The translations under genes and the position numbers were made by a program. The notes under the pieces are model-generated. The model saw only the letters and a list, made by a program, of their open reading frames with translations. It ran no database searches and had not been told where the DNA came from. 64,000 nt of DNA from Lachnospiraceae bacterium (GTDB lineage: Bacteria; Bacillota; Clostridia; Lachnospirales; Lachnospiraceae), in contig JAGBKB010000065.1 of assembly GCA_017934175.1 (NCBI GenBank), forward strand, positions 1 through 64,000, read 5' to 3'. How positions within the stretch are numbered: the first letter of the stretch is position 1; each line of letters starts with the position of its first letter. This document shows positions 17,301 through 25,495 of this stretch, one piece after another.

Positions 17301-18469
17301 TTTCTTTCCCACTCAATACCATTATACAAAATTTTTTCTGGGAGCATTAATTGCAATAATTTGAAATCAAAATCATTTTCAAATGATTTTGCATTACTTA
17401 TATCAATTAAACACGAATCACTTAAAATGTAATCTGTATCAATATTTGATTTCCAATTATCTACAAAACTATTAAAATCATCAAGTATAACAAAATTCTC
17501 ATTTTCAAAATATCTTTTTCTAACTTCATTGCTACAAATGTCTTCCCAATGTTTTTCTTGCGATGTGCATACGACAAGAAGATCATTGTAAATAACATCT
17601 ATCTTTTTAGTATCAATATCTATAGAGTATACAAAGGCAGAAACCAAATTATCACATCTATAAAAGAAGATTCCATAAAGTATCGTATTGCCTTTCTTAA
17701 CTTTTCCATAAAACATATTATAATATACTGTATGTACATTATTTTGTCCATCAAGGCTTTTAATAAGATACTGGTTGCAAGGTATTAGATTAACATTTTG
17801 GTTTTTAACTTCATATATAAAACTTTTTTCACAATCAGTTATAGATTTCTCCTCTATTTGATCATTTATAGTTTCAACTAAGATTTCTACATTTTCTGAT
17901 TTATATATATTATCAGATTTTATACAATCAACACTAAATCTATAGAACTTTTCTTCAAAATTTACAAAATTTAAATTAGTATATTTAGTTATGTAGTCAA
18001 ATTTCCTATCAGTTTCTAACATATAATTTATATGTATTTTATTATCATAGTGCATATCCACCATCATTTGTATAAGCCTTTTAGGTGCAAATTTATACAT
18101 ATTATCAAGGCAAGTGCTACTTCTTGGTGTAAATGGTCTATTAATTGTATAACCATTTGCATCTTTATATAACAATCTTACAGCAATACCATAAATGTCA
18201 TCAGAAAAACAATCTTTATATTTATCATTCATATCTGTAAGCCTATCACAAATTATATTAATTTTATCATTATTATATGTTTCATCATCAAAGTCAATTA
18301 TAAACATATCTGGGAAACTATAGAATTTATAATCTGCCGCACTTGGTTTTTTACAATTTGAAATGTCGTCAATAAAACTTTTGCTTGCAAATTCGTTATA
18401 AAAACAATTTGAGTTTCGTCTACTATCCTCTGTTTTAAATTTTTCCATAAAATAAGTTATTAATTTCAT
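14342..18469 (-). CDS. Dual-AAA+ protein with C-terminal FtsH-like M41 protease (1375 aa)
   Basis: Residues 1-590 are an unrecognised mixed alpha/beta region. AAA1 is CbxX-like: Walker A GAPGVGKT (603-610), Walker B LLIDEA (658-663). AAA2 is FtsH-like: GKPGVGKT (931-938), IFIDEIDA (993-1000), arginine-finger RAGRFDR (1048-1054). The M41 zinc protease follows: HEVGH (1192-1196) and the third ligand Asp1267 in LNDIERAT. Genuine FtsH is about 600-700 aa with two N-terminal membrane helices. Here none is visible, so this looks like a soluble ATP-dependent protease with an extra AAA ring and a large N-domain. GGAGG lies 10 nt before the ATG, overlapping the 444-aa gene's stop region. Confidence 0.92.
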   Translation of the reverse strand: MKLITYFMEKFKTEDSRRNSNCFYNEFASKSFIDDISNCKKPSAADYKFYSFPDMFIIDFDDETYNNDKINIICDRLTDMNDKYKDCFSDDIYGIAVRLLYKDANGYTINRPFTPRSSTCLDNMYKFAPKRLIQMMVDMHYDNKIHINYMLETDRKFDYITKYTNLNFVNFEEKFYRFSVDCIKSDNIYKSENVEILVETINDQIEEKSITDCEKSFIYEVKNQNVNLIPCNQYLIKSLDGQNNVHTVYYNMFYGKVKKGNTILYGIFFYRCDNLVSAFVYSIDIDTKKIDVIYNDLLVVCTSQEKHWEDICSNEVRKRYFENENFVILDDFNSFVDNWKSNIDTDYILSDSCLIDISNAKSFENDFDFKLLQLMLPEKILYNGIEWERKDNYVSRNSENAGKYIHKVKNEDNELIVQLTLKFIDEVSRLDPFPMYVFLTTEEILNEVVIEKDIYDTNISDSSMTEGFAIFLNELENDEIATNYINYKNNKTLPIYIKHLKEYDNDCITDEELNKLRDNFTNEKIDLDEINSIVSKFMINVKNLAQNEIDYKELLKFSISNYTKLHKSIKKYFGDNIDDKIAVKIFELINKYNGECVPIAFEGAPGVGKTRTAKLFASLYKKKIKVLSPSDLKAPYVGQTGYKVADILYDASKTGDILLIDEAYNLQHDDFGREAIDMILPIMSGDRKSVVRRIKDENGKEKDEEFHLSQTPIIWFSGYSTELRKMISENKGLYRRIEYLSLVPPSIEDFVVLTATIFAKKIKNCKDIELINVYKRVYRIIFEEELDILDEKYGKIKNSSSQVLNTIKNYYQWGTNKEYEEYFANYVGVEKLCDSILALVSIDMSDDKIINLIEEIIEDKKNDIKKQLRAKLAIDYNYDFHIERDVVTKLEDVKGYSKEVASLRQIIDIISNKKMYYRKGVHLPKGILFVGKPGVGKTYIARAVAGELKKVEEEKTNKNISTAFIAISAAELNSSEKMKALFREADNYDQLVIFIDEIDAIGKKRNINEYRPLLLQLLKELDGFNERNNVFVMAATNEPDVLDPALVRAGRFDRVIELGNIDKEGRIEIIKYYFDKLGFAKNEGLGNVDIKSIMDVVEKETFSLVPAKIKQLFNDAYLMYIELENKPIEEWENLAIHRVKANITKESSAASKFICDFKECIERDEIGEINKNKKESKFDLSKNEGSSSTSVHEVGHAVISLSYGIIPFDKITIVPRGDALGYVKPAKDENNLTKEKLLQKIRILLGGRVVEELFYGNGNVSLGALNDIERATRIAEDMVTVYGMSEKLGPMVIKNYNNSYLGNSAVYTCSDSFRAEIESEIREILKIEYENTKQYYKDKKDIVEKLAKILFEKETMSGEEFKKEFDNIVGSTELL

Positions 18470-18473
18470 ATTC

Positions 18474-19808
18474 TTAAATCCTCCTCTCTAAAGTTACTTT
18501 CGCACATTTATTTAAACTTCCAGCATCAATATAATTGTCATAGAATGCTTGCAAGGCATTTTTATTAAATATTTCAGGCAAATCTTTTGTCAATAAGTAT
18601 TCCATTTCACTATAATTACTATGGGTTAAGTATTTATTTATGCAGTGAATGAATATTTTGTTTTCATCGCTATGGAAATATGTACTGTATGAAATTCTAT
18701 ATATATTTATAAATTCTTCTAATGTCATATTCATACTATGTGTACTATCGCATATAACACTAACACTTCTAATAACATCCTTTGCATAATGCCAAGGTCC
18801 CAACATAAACTTATTTTTTTCAACAACGAATATGCTTTCATTGCTTTTTCTATGTTTGTTGTAATAGGCATATTCTGTATTCCACTCGCAAAAAAAATTC
18901 ATATTCGTGCAAAGGACAACTCTTTCAATTCTATTGTTTATATTTTCTGCATAATATTTGATTCGATCATAATCATCTGTTGACATATTTCTCACATTAT
19001 TGTAAATGATAATATGAAGCTTTTCTTGCACTCTTGAACTTCTACATTTATCTGTCGCATCTAACTTTGTAATTTTTTCCAATACTCCATTCAACAATTC
19101 CTCATTAGAATTATACTCAATAACATCCGGCTTAATAAAATTATTTTCATTAACATAATTATATAAATCTACATCAGCATATTCTGCGATTTTTTTATTG
19201 ACAATATAAGCAGATTCTTGAGGTTTTGTTTCACCACTAGTGTCAAAAAACAATTCGGCCAAATACTTAGTACCTTCTATACCACATATTTTTGCAAACT
19301 TATTATCAATCACTCTAAAAGTAATAAATGGTAAACAAATAGGTTCATTATGTATTCCACCAGTAGTCATTACTTCATACATAACATTAAACTTATTTTT
19401 AATACAATTTATTAATTCAAGTAACGGAGTTGATTTACATATATCCATAGATAATATATCAAAATCATTTATTACTATAGCAACAATTTCTTCATCATCA
19501 TTTATTATATTCCGTATATTACGAAGCATTTGTGTGCTAAGATCATATACATATATCACATGGTTTGATCTGTAACATTTATTTTTTTTAAATCTTATAC
19601 TTAATACAATTGGTTTCTTTATTCCATTTTGCCTAGCACGATTTATCATATATTTAATAGTTTTACCCAAAATTGCATTTCGCCTTTTGCCCTTATCATG
19701 CGCTATAATAACCTTCTTTTTCTTCTCCAATATATCTATTACATTAGCAGTTGCATTTTTGATATCTTCCTTATCAATATGATAATTCTTTTTTACAAAA
19801 TTATTCAT
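18474..19808 (-). CDS. Unknown protein, possible degenerate AAA-like (444 aa)
   Basis: Not recognised. Residues 33-50 (VIIAHDKGKRRNAILGKT) sit where an NTPase P-loop would be but lack a proper GKT/GKS. Residues about 108-118 (VAIVINDFDIL) resemble a Walker B strand. Later segments (ERVVLCTNMNFFC) look like a sensor strand, so a catalytically dead AAA/STAND-like fold is possible. No membrane segment. AGGAGG precedes the ATG, 10 nt after the VWA gene stop, and its own end overlaps the ribosome site of the AAA-FtsH gene. This tight packing argues for a shared complex. Confidence 0.72.
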   Translation of the reverse strand: MNNFVKKNYHIDKEDIKNATANVIDILEKKKKVIIAHDKGKRRNAILGKTIKYMINRARQNGIKKPIVLSIRFKKNKCYRSNHVIYVYDLSTQMLRNIRNIINDDEEIVAIVINDFDILSMDICKSTPLLELINCIKNKFNVMYEVMTTGGIHNEPICLPFITFRVIDNKFAKICGIEGTKYLAELFFDTSGETKPQESAYIVNKKIAEYADVDLYNYVNENNFIKPDVIEYNSNEELLNGVLEKITKLDATDKCRSSRVQEKLHIIIYNNVRNMSTDDYDRIKYYAENINNRIERVVLCTNMNFFCEWNTEYAYYNKHRKSNESIFVVEKNKFMLGPWHYAKDVIRSVSVICDSTHSMNMTLEEFINIYRISYSTYFHSDENKIFIHCINKYLTHSNYSEMEYLLTKDLPEIFNKNALQAFYDNYIDAGSLNKCAKVTLERRI

Positions 19809-19818
19809 AGAACACCTC

Positions 19819-21075
19819 CTAAATTCTAATTACTTCTCCAAATGGTGGAGTAACTTCGTCATTGTTGATTATCCACAACACTTCATCAACATTTAATGAT
19901 TCTTCTTCAGGGAATGGTGCAAAACCATCTGTCATTATGATTACTTTTTTCTTTTCTACCTCATATTCGTCATCATGTTCATCAAGATATTTAAATATGT
20001 TTACAAAACTCGTTCCACCTCCACCAAGAGATTCTATCTCATTCATACTCTCTTCATCATCAAAGCTTTTAAGATTTGAAACTTCATAATCAAAATATCC
20101 TAGATATCCTTCAACTTTTCCATTATACTGTTTTATACACGATCTAAGTTCTGCCTTACATTCAGCAACCTGCTCATCACTCATGGATCCGGATACATCT
20201 ATAAAAAAGAATATGCCTGTTGCCTTTTCTTCAGTATCATTAAAGTCTGGCAACAAATAATCACTTGACGAATATCTCTTATCTGGAGGATTGAAACTGT
20301 AATCAGTAACCTCAGTCTCAACAAAATTACGAAGTGCACTTTTCCAATCAATTTTTTCAGTGTCCAAATATTTAATGATTCTTTTTAGATTGCCAGGAAC
20401 TGTTCCATTTTTCTTACTTGCTAAATCAATCGCATCATTTAATTTTGAAGCCCACTCACTTGCCATCTTTGATAATTCAAATTTTGACTTATTCTTAATA
20501 TTCTTCCACAGAGAATGATCATCTTTAACATCGTTACTAGATTGACTACTATTGCCCCCAGATTTATTACCATTATTACCCAATCCATCACCATCAAATA
20601 ATAAATGAGTAGCATATTCATCATTATGATTGTCATTGTTGTTAACATCATTAGCACTGCTATCAATTTTAATCATATTGTAAACTTGGTCTGCCGTCCA
20701 CTCTCTTGCTTCTCTTCCATTTATATGATGTTTGACATTAATATCTGCATTTTCTCCAAAACTTTTTTTAAACGATTCCAAAACTAAAGAATTTACGACA
20801 AGGTCACATGCCTCATGAAATGTGTTCTCATCATCGTATTGTAAATTCCTTAGTACATGGAATAAAACTATGTGAAGCACTTGATGCATAATCAAAAACT
20901 TAATTTCATAATCACTCGCATTACTAACATACGAGTCATTATAAAAGATCTTTTCTCCATCTGTACCAATATTTTCAATGCTATCATCTTTCTTAAATGG
21001 TATGTGCATAAGTAGATAACCAAAGAATGGTTGTTCTATAATGAGTATTAGTTTAATACTATTTAATCTATCCAT
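19819..21075 (-). CDS. VWA-domain / metallopeptidase-like protein (DUF2201-like), 418 aa
   Basis: I start at the ATG at 21075 because GGAGG lies 5 nt before it. A longer frame to 21123 only reads through a palindromic repeat. The N-terminal half resembles the DUF2201 putative metallopeptidase domain, but its zinc motif is HQVLHIVLFH (64-73): the catalytic Glu of HExxH is Gln. An Asn/Ser/Gly-rich linker (about 135-185) follows. The C-terminal VWA-like domain has a full MIDAS set: DVSGS (293-297), Thr355 in GGGGTSF, and TDG (382-384). DUF2201 proteins pair with MoxR-type ATPases, and such an ATPase is directly upstream. The domain may be a binding module rather than a protease. Confidence 0.88.
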   Translation of the reverse strand: MDRLNSIKLILIIEQPFFGYLLMHIPFKKDDSIENIGTDGEKIFYNDSYVSNASDYEIKFLIMHQVLHIVLFHVLRNLQYDDENTFHEACDLVVNSLVLESFKKSFGENADINVKHHINGREAREWTADQVYNMIKIDSSANDVNNNDNHNDEYATHLLFDGDGLGNNGNKSGGNSSQSSNDVKDDHSLWKNIKNKSKFELSKMASEWASKLNDAIDLASKKNGTVPGNLKRIIKYLDTEKIDWKSALRNFVETEVTDYSFNPPDKRYSSSDYLLPDFNDTEEKATGIFFFIDVSGSMSDEQVAECKAELRSCIKQYNGKVEGYLGYFDYEVSNLKSFDDEESMNEIESLGGGGTSFVNIFKYLDEHDDEYEVEKKKVIIMTDGFAPFPEEESLNVDEVLWIINNDEVTPPFGEVIRI

Positions 21076-21096
21076 TGTATCCTCCATTTTTTCATA

Positions 21097-21120
21097 GGGC
21101 GGACAATATCCGCCCCTACC
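21097..21120. repeat. GC-rich palindromic repeat
   Basis: GGGCGGAC and GTCCGCCC-like arms form a near-perfect palindrome followed by CCTACC. Minus strand begins GGTAGGGGCGGATATTG. It is related to the GGGCGA-type repeats at 13.4 and 14.3 kb and sits between the MoxR and VWA genes. Confidence 0.65.
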
Positions 21121-21165
21121 CAATTAAAGAGTTTTCCCATAAAAGACATATAAGGTACCATACAA

Positions 21166-22293
21166 TTATTGTATTTTTTCCTCTAGTTTATTAGTCCAAT
21201 TATAAAAATCTTCATCTTCAAGCATTGTTAGCTGATTGGTTGACTTGTAATTACTATTTAAGTAAGCAACTAGATTTTGGTGTAAAATGAGTGAAAAATC
21301 TAATGGCATTTTCATTGCAAATTTAATTGCATTATTAACTTTCTTACCATTTTCAATATATTCTTTAAACTTAATTGTCATAGCAGTTATAAGAGAGTAT
21401 ATAATATCAATATCATTTGGCACTTCATCACACTCTCCTTCAAATATCTTGTCTACATTAGGCAGTTTATCAGTACATTTGCAAAATTGTAAAAACTCAG
21501 AAGCAACCCCCATACCAACAGTTGCCGAAATTAAAATATTTGAATTATCTGTCATCCCAAGAGTCTTTATTATTTCGCTCACTCTCGCCCAAGACCTTGG
21601 AGTAGGATATGCTAAATCATTGACATTTACTCCCACCTCAAGATAATTTGGTTTATACTCCAAAAATCCAATAACCCTGTAGTCTATATCATTGTGAATT
21701 GCCCACTCCTTCCATGATTTCAAATCACTTTCAACATCAAAATGCATCATTCTATTTGCAAGAGCCTTTGGCATCTGTATAGATACTGACTTATCTTCCT
21801 TTCTATTGCCAGCTGCAATAACTAATACATTATCAGGCAATTTATGCTCTCCAATTCTTCTATCAAGAGTAATTTGATATGCACAAGCTTGCACTGCTGC
21901 GGAACAAGTAGAGAGTTCATCAAGAAACAAAATATTAATTAAATCTTCACTATCATCAAAATTGAATATCGCTGGTTTCAACCATACCGCAGCCGTCTTA
22001 TCTGCATTTGCTGATGGTATACCTCTTAAATCAACCGGATTAAAAAGTGATAATCTAACATCTAGAACCGTTACTTTCTTTCCAGTCTTTACTTCTAACT
22101 CTCGAGCTATATTATATACAGACTCTGATTTTCCAACTCCAGGTGCTCCCCACACCATTATTGGAGAAATATTCTTTGGCTTAATGCCTTTCCCTAACTC
22201 GTTAAAATAATAATCAATAGCCACATTTTGAAACTCTTGTGCACTAACAACAGGTGTGCTCTTGAACTCAATCTTATTTTTTAATTCGTTCAT
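21166..22293 (-). CDS. MoxR-family AAA+ ATPase (375 aa)
   Basis: Start set at the ATG at 22293, 8 nt after GGAGG. A longer frame would use a TTG overlapping the ribosome site. Walker A is GAPGVGKS (49-56), Walker B ILFLDEL (121-127), and a sensor-1 AAGN follows in VLVIAAGNRKED. The segment DLRGIPSANADKTAAVWLKPAIF and the PTPRSWARVSEII lid are typical of MoxR ATPases in the same group as DUF2201 partners. These ATPases use ATP to remodel or activate the VWA partner, here the next gene downstream. The region after 250 is helical. The ATPase is soluble and sits in the middle of the island operon. Confidence 0.92.
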   Translation of the reverse strand: MNELKNKIEFKSTPVVSAQEFQNVAIDYYFNELGKGIKPKNISPIMVWGAPGVGKSESVYNIARELEVKTGKKVTVLDVRLSLFNPVDLRGIPSANADKTAAVWLKPAIFNFDDSEDLINILFLDELSTCSAAVQACAYQITLDRRIGEHKLPDNVLVIAAGNRKEDKSVSIQMPKALANRMMHFDVESDLKSWKEWAIHNDIDYRVIGFLEYKPNYLEVGVNVNDLAYPTPRSWARVSEIIKTLGMTDNSNILISATVGMGVASEFLQFCKCTDKLPNVDKIFEGECDEVPNDIDIIYSLITAMTIKFKEYIENGKKVNNAIKFAMKMPLDFSLILHQNLVAYLNSNYKSTNQLTMLEDEDFYNWTNKLEEKIQ

Positions 22294-22311
22294 ACAATTT
22301 ACCTCCAATTT

Positions 22312-25260
22312 TTAAACAGCAAAGCCTATTTTATTTTTTTCTTTATAAAAATCATTTGATTCATCTACAAAATCAGAAAGATTTAATGTCATAAGTTCAT
22401 TATTGTCACTTAAATCTTTTTGCTTATCATTATATAGTCTCATGCTTTGATTTATAATAGCATTTTCAATAATAAGCCTTACTTCTCTGCCATTTGCAAA
22501 ATCTTCCTTTGACATCTTTTCTTCAATATACTTTCTTACATATTCTTTTATACTACACTCATCTTCAAGTATATAATTACTATCAGCAAGCAATTTATCA
22601 AATATTTGCATTAGTTCATCTAAGTTGTAATCAGGGAACTCTAGGAATCTAGAAACTCTACCTTTTAAACCAGGATTTGATCTAACAAACTCCTCCATAG
22701 GCTCCCTGTATCCGGCAAATATTACTATTACTTCATCTCTATGATTTTCCATCTGAGCGACTATAGTATCTATTGCTTGTCTTGAATAAGTATCATCATT
22801 GTTAAGTGAGTATGCTTCATCAATAAATAATACTCCACCTTTTGCTTCTTCAAATTTCTCTATAACTTTTGGCGAAGTTTGACCAAGATATTCTCCCTGC
22901 AAATCACTTATGCCACATTCTACAATGTCAGGTTTAGAAATGACACCATTTATGTATAATATTCTTGCCAATTGTCTCGCAATAGTTGTCTTTGCAGTTC
23001 CTGGATTTCCAGTAAAGCATAAATGCATATTATATCCATCATCTTTAATAAACCCTTTTTCTCGTTTCATTTCATCAATTTTAGATTTTGCAAGATATGA
23101 TTTGATATAATTCTTAACAGGCATAAGTCCTATAAGTCTATCTAATTCGGTTATAGAGTTTTCATATGTGTCGATTTTTCCGTATTCATTTCCAAGAAGC
23201 GCCATCATATCAACACCATTTATATCTTCATCAGTAATTGTATATGCTTTGCAATCCTTAGTAACATTAGAATCATTATCAAAAACTCTATTAAGTGAAT
23301 TGTTCATAATACTTTCAGCATAGTTTTTAACAAATATTGCATTCCCAAAGTTTGGAACTTTTTTTGCTTTTTCAAATTGTTTTTCAATAATTTCAAATGA
23401 TGATTCATCAATTTCGTAATTATTTTCTTTGACAATAATATTTAAAATATCAATCATCTCAGATGTAGTATACTCGTCGAAATTTATAGTTCTTGGAAAC
23501 TTGCTCTTGAAACTTTTAATATTTTTATCAAATTTCTCAAACTCCTTTTTTGTACCACACACTATCACTAAATACTGATTTTTCAATTCACTCATGTTGT
23601 CTAAAAAATCAATTAAATCACTTTCTTCAACTTGATGTAAGTTTTCAATTAGTAGTACATTAAAACACATGTTTTCAGTATTGAATTTTATTTCTTTACT
23701 GTAGCTATCACTATGTTGCAATCCATAATTTTTCATAAAGGCTGATAAAGAATAAACGGTTATTGGCTTTTCAGAGCTTATCAAGCCTTTACGCCACAAA
23801 ATCTTTGTTAATATTTTTGCAGCCATTGTTTTTCCAACCCCTGATTCCCCTTCAAACCTATAACATTGATTTTTAATCACCTTATCAATATCACCTATCC
23901 TCAATTTATCATTCTTATAAGATAATTCCAACTGTTTTTGCAATCTACCGACCTCTAATTTAAAATCATATAATCCGATATATTCATCTAATATAAATCC
24001 ATCCTTGATATATTCTTTCTCATAGATATTGCATGCTACTTTTTTTTGAATATTATGATAAATGTTTTCAATATCATTTTTATTTAGTTCCTTATCATTA
24101 TCATATTCGGATTTAATTATACTTTTCAAGCTTGATTCAAATTGCAACATGTTGTTGTTTTTCAAATATGAATGTACATACTCCATAGCTTGATTTTTAG
24201 TAAATACATCTTTAAATGCTACTATTTTGAAATTATTGTATAGCAAGTCTTCAATTACATTTTTTTGCAGAAGCACTGAATTCCCACAAATAGAGAAATT
24301 ACAAATAGTAGAATACTGCATCTTTTTAATTTCTAAAAGCAACTTATCAATATATGTATCTTTCCAATTATCTTCAATTAAATTAAAATGAATAAATAAT
24401 CCACTTGTCATACTCATAAATTGATTCATAAATTGTAAGTATGAATTCATATCTATACGAGTTATCATATCCAAAGATATATTTATATTAAAATATTCAC
24501 ATCTATCAATTCTTCCAGCTACATAAAGTGCCTCAACTAATAACAGAACATTTTTCTTATATATTTTTTCGTTTTCAAAATAGTAGCTAGCATATTGCAC
24601 TTTATATTCATTTTTGGTATTAAATATTCGTCTAACCTCTTTACTCAACTCAATATTATTTTCCAAGTCACTACGGTGTTTATCATAAAATTCTTCTTCA
24701 GATGTAGCATAAGCATCAATACTTGTTTTAGAAACACATTTATATATTTCATCACTCGCTAGATTAGATATAGTACCAAACATTTTCTCTACAGTTTCGC
24801 ATGATACTTTTTTAGTTAATTCCATCAGAGCTTCAAGTTTAGAAATCATCTCTTTCTCAAATTTTACGACATCAAATGTAATATTATTAAATATTCCATT
24901 TGAAAAAAGGTTTGCCTTGAAGTACTCATTACTTGCTGTTTGAGCATTGATTCTTTTAAACTCGTCGATGTCATTATCCATGACATAAATTGTCACATTT
25001 ACTAAATGTAGATGCCCATCATTATTTCTAACATTGTTATTTAAAAGCATATTGTTTACATTTAGTTTATTTGCATTAGAAACATTTAATCCTCTTTTAC
25101 TATTAATATCATTTTGGTCAATGATTATAACAGGCTTTTGATTTTCTCCCCAGTTCTTTAAATCATTGTTTTTTGATATAAATGTTTCATAATCACTGTA
25201 GCTATTTAATTTAGGTGTTTGATAAGATAGATTTGCAATCATTATAATTTTTATCATCAT
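22312..25260 (-). CDS. CbxX/CfxQ-like double AAA+ protein (982 aa)
   Basis: The N-terminal 430 residues are unrecognised and partly strand-rich (KPVIIIDQND, LHLVNVTIYVMDND). AAA1 has Walker A GESGVGKT (471-478) but a degenerate Walker B, VLLIENL (535-541), with Asn in place of the usual Glu environment. AAA2 is a clear CbxX/SpoVK-type module: GNPGTAKT (751-758), LFIDEAYSL (811-819), and the pore/arginine region SNPGLKGRVSRF. CbxX ATPases remodel partner complexes such as Rubisco. AAAGGAGAG abuts two ATG codons; the second, at 25257, has better spacing and may be the true start. The substrate here is unknown. It precedes the MoxR gene by 18 nt. Confidence 0.9.
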   Translation of the reverse strand: MMIKIIMIANLSYQTPKLNSYSDYETFISKNNDLKNWGENQKPVIIIDQNDINSKRGLNVSNANKLNVNNMLLNNNVRNNDGHLHLVNVTIYVMDNDIDEFKRINAQTASNEYFKANLFSNGIFNNITFDVVKFEKEMISKLEALMELTKKVSCETVEKMFGTISNLASDEIYKCVSKTSIDAYATSEEEFYDKHRSDLENNIELSKEVRRIFNTKNEYKVQYASYYFENEKIYKKNVLLLVEALYVAGRIDRCEYFNINISLDMITRIDMNSYLQFMNQFMSMTSGLFIHFNLIEDNWKDTYIDKLLLEIKKMQYSTICNFSICGNSVLLQKNVIEDLLYNNFKIVAFKDVFTKNQAMEYVHSYLKNNNMLQFESSLKSIIKSEYDNDKELNKNDIENIYHNIQKKVACNIYEKEYIKDGFILDEYIGLYDFKLEVGRLQKQLELSYKNDKLRIGDIDKVIKNQCYRFEGESGVGKTMAAKILTKILWRKGLISSEKPITVYSLSAFMKNYGLQHSDSYSKEIKFNTENMCFNVLLIENLHQVEESDLIDFLDNMSELKNQYLVIVCGTKKEFEKFDKNIKSFKSKFPRTINFDEYTTSEMIDILNIIVKENNYEIDESSFEIIEKQFEKAKKVPNFGNAIFVKNYAESIMNNSLNRVFDNDSNVTKDCKAYTITDEDINGVDMMALLGNEYGKIDTYENSITELDRLIGLMPVKNYIKSYLAKSKIDEMKREKGFIKDDGYNMHLCFTGNPGTAKTTIARQLARILYINGVISKPDIVECGISDLQGEYLGQTSPKVIEKFEEAKGGVLFIDEAYSLNNDDTYSRQAIDTIVAQMENHRDEVIVIFAGYREPMEEFVRSNPGLKGRVSRFLEFPDYNLDELMQIFDKLLADSNYILEDECSIKEYVRKYIEEKMSKEDFANGREVRLIIENAIINQSMRLYNDKQKDLSDNNELMTLNLSDFVDESNDFYKEKNKIGFAV

Positions 25261-25495
25261 CTCTCCTTTCTTTTAGTCAAATGGGTACAAAAATAACACC
25301 CATGACTTTCAAACATTTGCACCCAAGACATCGTCCTGGTCTGTAGATCCTAACTTGTTTAAAGTTAGAAGTGTTCAAATCATAAATCATAGGAAGCCAT
25401 ATAATACAAGTAAAATGGCCTCATAAGTATTAAATTTTAATAATACTAATTTGTTTTACCTCCTTCTATATGAGCTACATTAATGAACCCATAAC
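25261..25495 (-). other. Structured spacer between island GTPase A and CbxX-like gene
   Basis: The 235-nt gap carries four stem-loops: arms at 25281-25286/25298-25303, 25323-25329/25333-25339 (3-nt loop), 25350-25356/25362-25368, and 25426-25432/25441-25447. A perfect AGGAGG near 25460 has no ATG, GTG or TTG start at usable distance, so it is an orphan ribosome site. None of the hairpins has a terminator T-run. It may be a processing or regulatory element, or the scar of a lost gene. Confidence 0.5.
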
